Positions 1-5,977 of a stretch of DNA of 8,775 bases are shown one piece after another (position 1 is the stretch's first letter; every line of letters starts with the position of its first letter). The notes under the pieces are model-generated. The model was given only the letters and a program-made list of their open reading frames with translations, ran no database searches and was not told the DNA's origin. This stretch comes from Candidatus Bathyarchaeota archaeon. Lineage in GTDB: Archaea; Thermoproteota; Bathyarchaeia; Bathyarchaeales; Bathycorpusculaceae. The translations under genes were made by a program, and so were the position numbers. Location: NCBI GenBank assembly GCA_018396935.1, contig JAGTRA010000037.1, positions 1 through 8,775 on the forward strand, in the 5' to 3' direction.

Positions 1-686
1 TTTTCAATGACATGGCACATGCGTAATATGGCGTTATCAGCTACTCCAGGGATGGAGCCGTGACCGGGTGTTCCCTTCGATTTCACTTTTAACCATAGAA
101 TACCTTTCTCAGCTGTTTGAACGGTAAATATGTTTCGACCATTTACAGGAATCGCCTGCCCACCGCCCTCATTTATAACATATTCAGCCTTTACTTTTTC
201 AAAGTGATTCTCCACAAGCCATCCTGCACCAGCTTGACCGCCTCTTTCCTCATCTGCTGTAGCTGCAAAGATAACGTCGCCCCTAAGTTGCACGTTATTC
301 CTTTTCAGTAACTTCATCACTATGACTTCGATAGCTGTCATTGACTTCATGTCAATAGCGCCCCTACCCCATACGAAACCATCCTTAATGAGGCCTGAGA
401 AAGGCGGTACACTCCACTCATTAGGGTTCGCCGCTACTACATCGAGATGGGATAGTAATAGTAGGCGAGGCTTTCCCATGGATCCCCTAAGCCTAGTTAT
501 GATGTTTCCCCTTCCAGGGGCTGATTCTAGAATTTCACATTCAAAACCATCTTCTTCAAGGATTCTAGCTAAATACTCAGCTGCCCTAGTTTCGTTACCA
601 GGAGGATTAGTGGTATCTATCTTTATCAGGTTACTTAAGATGGTGGTAACCTCTTCCTCAACATCCTCTAATAGCTTTAAAACCAA
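1..686 (-). CDS. M20 family zinc metallopeptidase (ArgE/DapE/ACY1-like), partial
   Basis: The first 228 residues are present and the C-terminus lies beyond the left edge. The family hydrolyses amide bonds with a two-zinc centre in the cytosol, as in acetylornithine deacetylase, succinyl-diaminopimelate desuccinylase, aminoacylases and dipeptidases. All expected metal and catalytic residues are visible: H80 in SHLDVV, D112 in GRGAIDMK, catalytic E146 followed by ligand E147 in ADEER, and E173 in NEGGG. The lid/dimerisation domain begins near residue 195, with H209 in GTPGHGS. The start is TTG at 686-684. An in-frame TAG stands two codons upstream and no ATG or GTG follows in the first 20 codons. 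No ribosome binding site is evident. A TTTTAAAA box at 701-708 may be a promoter but sits rather close. It lies 53 nt downstream of the Mth938 gene on the same strand, so co-transcription is possible. Family is certain; substrate is not determinable. Confidence 0.95.
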   Translation of the reverse strand, partial: MVLKLLEDVEEEVTTILSNLIKIDTTNPPGNETRAAEYLARILEEDGFECEILESAPGRGNIITRLRGSMGKPRLLLLSHLDVVAANPNEWSVPPFSGLIKDGFVWGRGAIDMKSMTAIEVIVMKLLKRNNVQLRGDVIFAATADEERGGQAGAGWLVENHFEKVKAEYVINEGGGQAIPVNGRNIFTVQTAEKGILWLKVKSKGTPGHGSIPGVADNAILRMCHVIE

Positions 687-739
687 ATCCTAACACCAAG
701 TTTTAAAATTGATAGTCTTGCTAATTCAACATTTCCACA

Positions 740-1087
740 TTAGCAGGTTAAATGAAAAGCTCCAGCCACTACTCGTCCAGACTTTAGGAGCTCATTATAA
801 ATTCTATAGGCTTCGCCCGTAGGTTTAGCGATTAAATGGATTTTACGCTCCCTCAGCGCTTTTTCAACCTCTGGGAGAATACGAACCAAACCTGAGTAGC
901 CTGTTCCAACAACAAGAACTTCTGGGGCAGGTTTATAGTTTAAAACTTCTTCTAAATCTTCTAAGCAAAGTTGATGACCTTCCTTCCTCCACCATGAATC
1001 GATAATCTTTCCAGGAAGCAATATAATGTCTCTTGTATAGCGTTTTCCATCCACCACCATGACTCCAAAGTCATAATGCTCTATCAA
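740..1087 (-). CDS. Mth938 domain-containing protein
   Basis: A complete 115-residue single-domain protein of the Mth938 (DUF498, NDUFAF3/AAMDC-like) family, close to the usual family length. Visible family features are the YTRDIILLP strand region (about 17-25), the glycine turn VVGTGYSGLV (about 59-68), PTGEAYRIYN (about 89-98), and the closing GRVVAGAFHLTC, which is the most typical signature. The molecular function of prokaryotic members is unknown. The eukaryotic relative NDUFAF3 helps assemble respiratory complex I, but that role should not be transferred here. The start is TTG at 1087-1085, supported by GGAG at 1098-1095 seven bases upstream. The only nearby ATG (1093-1091) is out of frame and meets a stop at once. 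The gene is divergent from the HtrA gene and may be co-transcribed with the M20 gene. Confidence 0.93.
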   Translation of the reverse strand: MIEHYDFGVMVVDGKRYTRDIILLPGKIIDSWWRKEGHQLCLEDLEEVLNYKPAPEVLVVGTGYSGLVRILPEVEKALRERKIHLIAKPTGEAYRIYNELLKSGRVVAGAFHLTC

Positions 1088-1094
1088 GGCATAT

Positions 1095-1128
1095 CTCCAA
1101 AAAAGCTACGAAAAACTGGGATTTAAAG
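1095..1128 (-). promoter_or_regulatory. TATA-like box and ribosome binding site of the Mth938 gene
   Basis: Read leftward, CTTTAAAT at 1128-1121 is a TATA-like box. Transcription would begin about 25 nt further, near 1099. GGAG at 1098-1095 then lies seven bases before the TTG start and decides that start. Spacing fits archaeal promoters, but the box is a weak consensus match. Confidence 0.45.
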
Positions 1129-1203
1129 AGTGCGCCACTGGTTCTATTTGCCACATGACCTGATAATCACGCTGAATGATAGTGGCTCGATTCTGAAAAA
1201 CTC

Positions 1204-1230
1204 TTTAATAGATAGTGAACATCTATTTAA
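1204..1230 (+). promoter_or_regulatory. TATA-like element with a dyad, upstream of the HtrA gene
   Basis: CTTTAATA near 1203-1210 could act as a TATA box, giving a start near 1232 and a leader of about 12 nt. It overlaps an inverted repeat: AATAGAT at 1207-1213 and ATCTATT at 1221-1227, separated by seven bases, with further TT/AA pairing at the outer ends after one mismatch. A dyad overlapping a promoter is a possible repressor operator; this is inference. Confidence 0.35.
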
Positions 1231-1233
1231 GAA

Positions 1234-1239
1234 GGTGAT
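1234..1239 (+). promoter_or_regulatory. Ribosome binding site GGTGAT of the HtrA gene
   Basis: GGTGAT at 1234-1239 is a six-base match to the complement of the archaeal 16S 3' end and ends five bases before the GTG at 1245. It selects that GTG over the second in-frame GTG at 1251. Confidence 0.7.
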
Positions 1240-1244
1240 TTAAG

Positions 1245-2492
1245 GTGGAAGTGGAAAATATAGGCAACATTAATAATGGGAAAAAAGCACGGCCCTTAAC
1301 TGTGATGGCGGTTATCGCCATAGTTTTCCTGCTTCTTGGAAGTTTACTGGGCTATTGGATAGGTTACCTTAACATTTCTGAGAAGCTAGATAAGTTGGGA
1401 AGGGAGGTTGTCGCCCTTCGTGAGCAAACAAGCATATACTCTGAAGTTAAAAACTTCAGCCAAAATCACCTTGAATCCCTTACTTATAGCCCATCTCTAT
1501 CCATGCTTTATGAGCAAGTTAAAGATTCAGTCGTCATTGTAAGGGGATTAAAGTTAGAGTATGACATCCTTGGCAAACCATATGGCTATGTGAGGGTGCA
1601 AGGCTCAGGCTTCGTCTATAACTATAGCGGGATGATGACAGTTATAACAAACTATCATGTAGTACAGAACGCCATCAATATTTCAGTAACCTTTTCAAGC
1701 GGTAATGGTTACCCTGCAAAGGTTTTAGGCTCTGATCCCTATGCAGATTTAGCTGTGCTTTCAGTAGATGCACCCCTATGGGAGTTTAAACCCCTAGAAA
1801 TTGTTACTTCCTCAAAATTAAAAGTGGGCGATTGGGTTGTAGCTATAGGCAATCCATATGGGTTAGCAGGCTCCATGAGCGTTGGAGTGGTCAGCGCGCT
1901 TGGAAGGACATTAACAGGAGAATTTACGGGAGGATACCCCATAGCCAACCTTATCCAAACAACGGCGCCGCTTAATCCAGGCAATTCCGGAGGGCCCTTG
2001 TTAAACCTTGAAGGGAAAGTTGTTGGCATAACCACAGCGATAGTCAGCGACTCACAAGGTTTAGGATTTGCAGTTCCATCAAATACGATCATAAGGGAGA
2101 TAGCCTCACTTATTGTTAATGGCTCCTATGACATGCATCCATGGATTGGCGCCACCGGAGTGGATATGGATTATGAAATAGCTAAAGCAATGAAGGTTAA
2201 TGTAACATATGGATGGCTAATAACAAGTGTTATTAAGGGAAGCCCTGCTGAAAAAGCAGGTTTAAGGGGTGGAACAAGACAAGTGTCAATTGCTGGGACA
2301 TCAATAACCATAGGCGGAGACATAATAGTGGCGATAAATGGGACAAAAATTTTAGGCATAGACAGCCTTTCAGCATATCTAGAGGAGAATACAAGACCGG
2401 GTCAAGTAATAGAAATTACAATAGTTAGAGAAGGGCGGCCCGTGAATATAACGTTGATATTAGGTAAAAGACCACCATTATCTAGTAAGTAA
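1245..2492 (+). CDS. Membrane-anchored HtrA/Deg-type serine protease with PDZ domain
   Basis: A 415-residue S1C-family protease, probably degrading or checking misfolded proteins outside the cytoplasmic membrane. Residues about 18-41 form one hydrophobic segment after a lysine/arginine-containing N-terminus, acting as a signal anchor. A short charged, possibly coiled stretch follows (about 45-62). The trypsin-like domain spans about 85-290 with a complete triad: H138 in TNYHVV, D168 in YADLAV and S248 in NPGNSGGP. One PDZ domain follows (about 297-408), with the typical SPAEKAGL at 333-340 and GGDIIVAING at 357-366. One PDZ domain matches the DegS-like layout rather than two-PDZ DegP. The start is GTG at 1245 with GGTGAT five bases upstream. 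The gene stands alone, divergent from the Mth938 gene and convergent with the deacetylase. Nothing in it is truncated or unusual. Confidence 0.96.
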   Translation: MEVENIGNINNGKKARPLTVMAVIAIVFLLLGSLLGYWIGYLNISEKLDKLGREVVALREQTSIYSEVKNFSQNHLESLTYSPSLSMLYEQVKDSVVIVRGLKLEYDILGKPYGYVRVQGSGFVYNYSGMMTVITNYHVVQNAINISVTFSSGNGYPAKVLGSDPYADLAVLSVDAPLWEFKPLEIVTSSKLKVGDWVVAIGNPYGLAGSMSVGVVSALGRTLTGEFTGGYPIANLIQTTAPLNPGNSGGPLLNLEGKVVGITTAIVSDSQGLGFAVPSNTIIREIASLIVNGSYDMHPWIGATGVDMDYEIAKAMKVNVTYGWLITSVIKGSPAEKAGLRGGTRQVSIAGTSITIGGDIIVAINGTKILGIDSLSAYLEENTRPGQVIEITIVREGRPVNITLILGKRPPLSSK

Positions 2493-2513
2493 AGCCCTTA
2501 GGGAATTAAGGCT
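2493..2513 (+). terminator. Possible stem-loop at the 3' end of the HtrA gene
   Basis: Directly after the TAA stop, AGCC(C)TTA at 2493-2500 can pair with TAAGGCT at 2507-2513, giving seven base pairs with one bulged C and a six-base loop. No T-run follows, so it may be a 3'-end structure rather than a terminator. It lies between convergent genes, where an end signal is expected. Confidence 0.25.
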
Positions 2514-2565
2514 AACAAACTCCTGAGTTGCATCAAATAACCATCATTTGGGGGTAGTGCAAATT

Positions 2566-3666
2566 TCATTTAAAACATCTCCAATTTTCCTTAAGTAGGC
2601 TTCTCAGTTCTTCAACCACGCCTTGAACTTTTCTTCTGATGAAAGGCGGCTCAATAGGCGGGGTATACGGCTCCTTTAAGTCGAAGCTCTGGAGCCCTAT
2701 GGCTCCAGCAACTAGGGCATGCCAGCAGATAGGTAAGACCTCTGGGTTATAGCCGCTCCCAATCAACATGACTAGTTTTCCAGCGCATACCTTATCGGCT
2801 GTCTCCCTTATTAGGCTAGATAGCTTGAAGAAGCCTCTAGCTGTTAGGCTTAAATCTCCAAGTTTATCTGCAAAATGAGCGTCGCTTCCACCATTAGCGA
2901 TGATTATTTCGGGCTTAAATTCTTCAGCTAATGGAATGAATATCTCTTTTACTGCATAAAGGTATGATTCGTCACCTGTTCCTGGCGGGAGGGGTATATT
3001 GACGTTATAGCCTTTCCCTTCGCCTTCACCAATTTGCCACGTGAAACCTGTTCCAGGATATATGGTTCTGGGGTCTTGATGAATAGATATGAAGAGTACG
3101 CTGGGATCACAGTAATAGATATCACTTGTGCCATTGCCAGCGTGAACATCATAATCTAGAACTAGAAACTTTTTAGCACCATTAACTCTTAAGCATTCAA
3201 TGAGAATTGCTACATCATTAAAGAGGCAGAAGCCTCCGCCATAATTTCTTCCAGCATGATGAAAGCCTCCGCCAAGTGAAATGCCCCTACCAGCTTCACC
3301 ACTATAGACAGCTCTGCCGCACTCCAAAACGCCACCTATGATTAACAAAACAGCCTCAAGGATTTGATTCGAAACAGGAGTTTCAATATCATAGGATCTA
3401 TTCTCAGAGGCTAAACGAAATATTAAGTCTACATAATCTTCATCATGAACTCTAAGCAAATCAATTTTAGACGCTGGCCTAGGCTCTATAACCATCAAAT
3501 TAGGCAAATTCAAAAGACCCCGCTCTCTAAAAAATTTCATAGCATCTACAAAACGGTCCCCGCGAAAAGGATGACCCTCCCCTAAATCATACTGCCTAAA
3601 CTTTTCATGAAAAGACAAAACAACTCTCTCACTCAAACACAATCCCTTCACAACCTTATTTTTCAA
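2566..3666 (-). CDS. Histone deacetylase family protein (AcuC-like zinc deacetylase)
   Basis: A 366-residue arginase-fold deacetylase of the HDAC/AcuC/acetylpolyamine amidohydrolase superfamily, which removes acetyl groups from lysine side chains or small acetylated amines. The active site is complete: the H136-H137 pair in GGGFHHAG, zinc ligands D173 and H175 in DYDVHAGNG, third ligand D262 in GGSDAH, and transition-state Y306 in GSGYNPE. YDLGEGHPFRGDR (26-38) is the usual N-terminal signature. In archaea the substrates could include acetylated chromatin proteins or acetyl-CoA synthetase; nothing here decides. The start is uncertain. TTG at 3666-3664 is the first possible start after an in-frame TAG (3702-3700) but has no clear ribosome binding site. 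In-frame TTG at codons 9, 11 and 17 are alternatives, and codon 11 would give a more usual N-terminus. The gene appears monocistronic. Confidence 0.95.
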   Translation of the reverse strand: MKNKVVKGLCLSERVVLSFHEKFRQYDLGEGHPFRGDRFVDAMKFFRERGLLNLPNLMVIEPRPASKIDLLRVHDEDYVDLIFRLASENRSYDIETPVSNQILEAVLLIIGGVLECGRAVYSGEAGRGISLGGGFHHAGRNYGGGFCLFNDVAILIECLRVNGAKKFLVLDYDVHAGNGTSDIYYCDPSVLFISIHQDPRTIYPGTGFTWQIGEGEGKGYNVNIPLPPGTGDESYLYAVKEIFIPLAEEFKPEIIIANGGSDAHFADKLGDLSLTARGFFKLSSLIRETADKVCAGKLVMLIGSGYNPEVLPICWHALVAGAIGLQSFDLKEPYTPPIEPPFIRRKVQGVVEELRSLLKENWRCFK

Positions 3667-3699
3667 ACTACATTTTGTTCCTACTCGCTCTCCCCTCGC

Positions 3700-3711
3700 C
3701 TAATTAATTGA
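3700..3711 (-). promoter_or_regulatory. Possible TATA-like box of the deacetylase gene
   Basis: Read leftward, CAATTAATTA at 3710-3701 lies about 40 nt before the TTG start. Transcription would begin near 3680, leaving a leader of roughly 14 nt. The match is weak. Confidence 0.25.
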
Positions 3712-3738
3712 GGGTATATTCCTCACGTGCTGCAAAAA

Positions 3739-3746
3739 TTTATAAA
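3739..3746 (+). promoter_or_regulatory. Strong TATA-like box TTTATAAA in the gene-poor region
   Basis: TTTATAAA preceded by the A-rich GCAAAAA resembles an archaeal BRE plus TATA element and is the best such match in this part of the window. Transcription would start near 3768. That lies after the TTG at 3708 but before the ATG at 3807, favouring the ATG as start of the small ORF, or a non-coding transcript. Confidence 0.4.
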
Positions 3747-3806
3747 GCAAGCAAAAACTTTACGGCTTTATCACAGATAAATAGGGATGCTTGCTGGTAT
3801 AACGAT

Positions 3807-4058
3807 ATGATTAAATTGTACCATGAGGAAGTTCAAAAACTTGAGTTACTGAATGCACGGTTAGAAGTTACGCTGCCCAAAGAAGAGTACACCAGAAGGT
3901 TGGAGGGGACTGGAAGGTCTCCCAAGGAGGAGTTTGAAGAAGTAAGAGTTAAGTTGACAGAAGCAGATGGAGGAGCGAGTAAGAGGCTGAGAAACGAGGC
4001 TGACTATATACTCATATGGAATGATAAGCGCGTTGCCATGGACGCTCATAAAGCATAG
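3807..4058 (+). CDS. Small hypothetical protein, doubtful
   Basis: An 83-residue open frame from ATG 3807 to TAG 4058. I do not recognise it. It is charged and probably helical: a K/E-rich stretch with LPKEEYTRRLEG at about 23-34, a glutamate-rich middle, then RNEADYILIWNDKR near the end. There are no cysteines, membrane segments or known motifs. The frame is open upstream to a TTG at 3708 (116 residues), directly after a TAA. The TATA-like box at 3739-3746 would place transcription after that TTG, so ATG is preferred. Only a weak GGT lies before the ATG. Composition is plausible for protein, but open frames of this size occur by chance, and coding-like fragments in other frames downstream (to about 4147) suggest it may belong to a decayed gene. 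Confidence 0.35.
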   Translation: MIKLYHEEVQKLELLNARLEVTLPKEEYTRRLEGTGRSPKEEFEEVRVKLTEADGGASKRLRNEADYILIWNDKRVAMDAHKA

Positions 4059-4502
4059 TCTCTCCTTTCATTAGGGTACAACGCTGGATGTATAAACAAG
4101 ACTGGGCGCTGATGATAAGTTCAGGAATCCAGGAATAAAGGAGGCAGTGAAGTAAAGCTCAATAGGTGCCATAAACTCTTAAGCCTATAAGTTTAGCATC
4201 CTGCGGAAGGGCTTGCTTCCTTACAAGCTTCAAAATTATGGCGGTAAATGGGGCTCATAGAACACAAATGGGTTATTGAAGAAGGAAAAGTTTGAGGGCT
4301 TCTCGTGTTTTACGTCCTATTAACCCATTTTAAACTAGCCTTTTGAGATATGGAAGTCAACAATTTAAATTTTGTTTGATATAAGGCGAAGATTAGGCGG
4401 TTTTTACCCATAAAATTGCACAATTAATAACGAAACAGTTTTATTATGAACTATAAAGTCTGCACCGCTGATAATATTTAAATATGTTTTGAAACGATAA
4501 GG
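4059..4502. other. Gene-free stretch of 444 bp
   Basis: No open frame here qualifies as a gene and no tRNA or rRNA signature was seen. It holds short coding-like fragments near 4070-4147, small hairpins around 4205-4231 (GGAAG at 4205-4209 with CTTCC at 4216-4220, or CTTG/CAAG pairing at 4212-4227), a 10-bp inverted repeat at 4266-4330, and A/T palindromes at 4362-4371 and 4474-4485. The Fe-S operon ends at 4503, so its 3' end, or an unannotated small RNA, may lie here. Confidence 0.5.
4266..4330. repeat. 10-bp perfect inverted repeat with 45-nt loop
   Basis: AAATGGGTTA at 4266-4275 is the exact reverse complement of TAACCCATTT at 4321-4330. The arms could form a stem closing a 45-nt loop, inside which GAAG (4278-4281) and CTTC (4299-4302) may also pair. 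Candidates are a structured RNA, a small inverted-repeat element or a 3'-end structure of the Fe-S operon. There is no flanking target duplication to prove mobility. Confidence 0.5.
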
Positions 4503-5084
4503 CTACTTCAGCCTAATTGGGCTTACCATTTTCTCTATCTGAAACTTGCATGCGATGTGTTCCTTAGAGTCTAGTAGTATGCATTCCTGCAGTCTTTTTT
4601 CTCCATTTAAAAGTTTGGTTGCAAAGGCGAAGCATCCTTGTTCCCCGCACTTTTTACAGTTCGTTTTCGGCAACAGCTCGTAAATCTTCACTGGGGTTAA
4701 CTCCTTTTTGGCTTGAATCATTTCGCGGCTTGGCTTCCCATGAGTTTTTAGATAAATAAAAGCACGGTTTATCAGTCGCCTAGCCTCCTCAACAAGGCGG
4801 TTTGCCTCATCTCTGTCTTTGACATAAGTCATGGTGATTCGGCCGTTGGCGAAAATTGTTATCAAGTGTTGCTGGTGCATGTAGCTTAGTGCGCCGAGCT
4901 TTTCAGAGTATTTAGCGTTTGGAATAGCCAAATAGAGAATTGGCAAGACATCCTCCAATGGCCTGTCAGCCTGCGCCAAAAACTTAATCCTTTCCGGGTC
5001 AGCGGTGCAAGGCGAAATCTCCCTAATCTCAATCTTTTTGACGATTACATCCGTGAAGAAGAGTTCAGCGAAATCTTCACTCAT
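4503..5084 (-). CDS. Fe-S binding protein with a PF04060-type 4Fe-4S domain
   Basis: A 193-residue soluble protein, last in the leftward operon. Near the C-terminus (about 130-170) it carries PVKIYELLPKTNCKKCGEQGC and a later cysteine: C143, C146, C151 and C168, spaced C-x2-C-x4-C-x16-C. That is the four-cysteine cluster motif known from RnfB and from the corrinoid Fe-S subunit of CO dehydrogenase/acetyl-CoA synthase. Residues about 14-110 form an alpha/beta domain I cannot name. It contains LITIFANGRITMTYVKD (74-90), loosely resembling the strand pattern of TBP-like folds, plus C26. The start is ATG, 12 nt after the ferredoxin stop. The likely role is electron transfer together with the ferredoxin and thioredoxin-like proteins upstream. 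No corrinoid protein is nearby, so a role in acetyl-CoA synthesis is unsupported. Confidence 0.85.
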   Translation of the reverse strand: MSEDFAELFFTDVIVKKIEIREISPCTADPERIKFLAQADRPLEDVLPILYLAIPNAKYSEKLGALSYMHQQHLITIFANGRITMTYVKDRDEANRLVEEARRLINRAFIYLKTHGKPSREMIQAKKELTPVKIYELLPKTNCKKCGEQGCFAFATKLLNGEKRLQECILLDSKEHIACKFQIEKMVSPIRLK

Positions 5085-5096
5085 ATGCTTCAGCTT

Positions 5097-5441
5097 TCAC
5101 TTAACTGCGTACTTTGCCTTATTCGCTAGTAGCTCCTCCCTACTGCGTTGGATTATCCCCTTTTTCTTTATGATTTTATGAATGTAAGATAGTGGTGGAA
5201 AGCTAATGGCATGTTGCGGGCAAGTGTTTTGGCATGTGGTGCATCCCACCAAGCAGTTCATTGGATTTGCAACAACCGCCACATTTTTCTCATAATCGAA
5301 CTGGTAAACGTTCTTCCCACAGTTTAATACGCATATGCCGCATCCTATGCAAAGCTCTGGGTCAACCGTTGGATGCCAGTTTATCTCCTCGCGAGGTATA
5401 CCTCTCCAATTAGGTTTCGCAGCGCCTTGTGTGCTAGACAC
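5097..5441 (-). CDS. Two-cluster 4Fe-4S ferredoxin
   Basis: A 114-residue ferredoxin-like protein. Cluster motif one is C31-x2-C34-x2-C37-x3-C41 (CIGCGICVLNC) and motif two is C63-x3-C67-x2-C70-x3-C74-P (CLVGCTTCQNTCP). All eight cysteines are present, so two 4Fe-4S clusters are expected. The proline usually after the fourth cysteine is a glycine in motif one, and motif two has one extra residue between its first two cysteines. About 30 residues precede the first cluster (WRGIPREEINWHPTVDPE) and a basic tail follows. The chosen start is GTG at 5441-5439, which shares one base with the stop of the upstream gene (TAGTG), indicating translational coupling. A longer frame from TTG at 5495 would overlap the upstream gene by 55 nt and add only a basic, unconserved-looking stretch. 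It probably donates or accepts electrons for the thioredoxin-like neighbours. Confidence 0.9.
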   Translation of the reverse strand: MSSTQGAAKPNWRGIPREEINWHPTVDPELCIGCGICVLNCGKNVYQFDYEKNVAVVANPMNCLVGCTTCQNTCPQHAISFPPLSYIHKIIKKKGIIQRSREELLANKAKYAVK

Positions 5442-5701
5442 TACTGAACGCCTGCCTCCCTTAATGCTTCCCTGAATGTTTCTTCGCTTGGGCAAACGCC
5501 TATTATGCGTATGTCCTTGTCGATGACTATGGCGGGGCTTGCCGTTATGCCATACTCGCTTAGCTTCGGATTTACTCCACGATAAATTTCAACCTCAATT
5601 TTGCCCTCATATTCCCCTCTAATTTTCTCTATGAGTTTGAGGAGTAGTCTCCCGCCGGAGCATGGCGGCTCAGAAGTGAAAACTTCAACTTTAACCGGCA
5701 T
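5441..5701 (-). CDS. Thioredoxin-like protein with degenerate active site (CSGG)
   Basis: An 86-residue thioredoxin-fold protein of the small Thioredoxin_3 (MTH895-like) type. The pattern matches its upstream neighbour closely: VKVEVFT-EPPC at 3-14, a helix, a second strand, the cis-proline region SPAIVI (55-60), and GVCPSEE at 68-74. The active site reads C14-S-G-G17, so the second cysteine of CxxC is missing and a normal intramolecular disulfide cannot form there. C70 in GVCPS is retained and could pair with C14 or bind a ligand. The start is ATG at 5701, three bases after the preceding stop, with GGGGG eight bases before it. Its stop overlaps the ferredoxin start. It looks like a tandem duplicate that turned into a binding, scaffold or monothiol protein. 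Frame and length are intact, so decay is unlikely. Confidence 0.88.
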   Translation of the reverse strand: MPVKVEVFTSEPPCSGGRLLLKLIEKIRGEYEGKIEVEIYRGVNPKLSEYGITASPAIVIDKDIRIIGVCPSEETFREALREAGVQ

Positions 5702-5704
5702 CTT

Positions 5705-5965
5705 CTAAACCCCCATCTCCTTAAGCGCTGCCTCAATGGTCTGGAGGCTTGGGCAAACGCCCATAATCTTTATTTTGCCCTCGTTGAAGACTATGGCTGG
5801 AACCACTGTTAAGCCGTATTTGCTGAATTCCTCGCATGGCCCGATATGCTTTATCACTTCCACTCTATCGCCGTATTTCGCCTTAATCAGATCCGCATAC
5901 TCCAACAGCTTAAGGCAACCTGCACACGGCGGCTCAGCCGTGAAAACCTCAACTTTAACAACCAA
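5705..5965 (-). CDS. Thioredoxin-like protein with CAGC active site
   Basis: An 86-residue thioredoxin-fold protein (Thioredoxin_3/MTH895-like, 'redox-active disulfide protein 2' type). The N-terminal strand VKVEVFT leads to C14-A-G-C17, the redox CxxC. The cis-proline segment is VVPAIVF (54-60), and GVCPSLQT (69-76) closes the fold. C44 and C71 are additional cysteines. It probably carries out thiol-disulfide exchange in the cytosol, or binds soft metal or metalloid ions, for the linked permease. It starts with TTG at 5965, supported by GGGGG seven bases upstream inside the end of arsR. It is the second gene of the leftward operon (11 nt after arsR, 3 nt before its CSGG paralogue). Similar to the divergently encoded CMRC protein, but closer to the CSGG protein. 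Confidence 0.92.
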   Translation of the reverse strand: MVVKVEVFTAEPPCAGCLKLLEYADLIKAKYGDRVEVIKHIGPCEEFSKYGLTVVPAIVFNEGKIKIMGVCPSLQTIEAALKEMGV

Positions 5966-5972
5966 CTCTATT

Positions 5973-5977
5973 CCCCC
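5973..5977 (-). promoter_or_regulatory. Ribosome binding site of the CAGC thioredoxin-like gene
   Basis: GGGGG at 5977-5973 lies seven bases before the TTG start at 5965 and touches the TAG stop of arsR. It supports both the TTG start and translation coupled to arsR. Confidence 0.5.

Noticed and set aside
117..693. Open frames on the plus strand opposite the M20 gene
   Set aside because: The minus strand encodes all the conserved M20 metal ligands; the plus-strand peptides have no recognisable features.
1739..2359. Open frames on the minus strand within the HtrA gene
   Set aside because: They are antisense to clearly conserved protease and PDZ motifs, with no promoter or family resemblance.
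4110..4118. C-box-like CTGATGA suggesting a C/D box small RNA
   Set aside because: The first base is not a purine and no CTGA D box lies at a suitable distance downstream.
4503..5084. Link of the Fe-S protein to acetyl-CoA synthase or mercury methylation (HgcAB)
   Set aside because: The cluster motif is shared with corrinoid Fe-S subunits, but no corrinoid protein, CODH or HgcA-like gene is in the window.
5442..5495. Longer ferredoxin with a TTG start at 5495
   Set aside because: It would overlap the upstream gene by 55 nt. The TAGTG stop-start overlap at 5443-5439 is the normal coupling arrangement.
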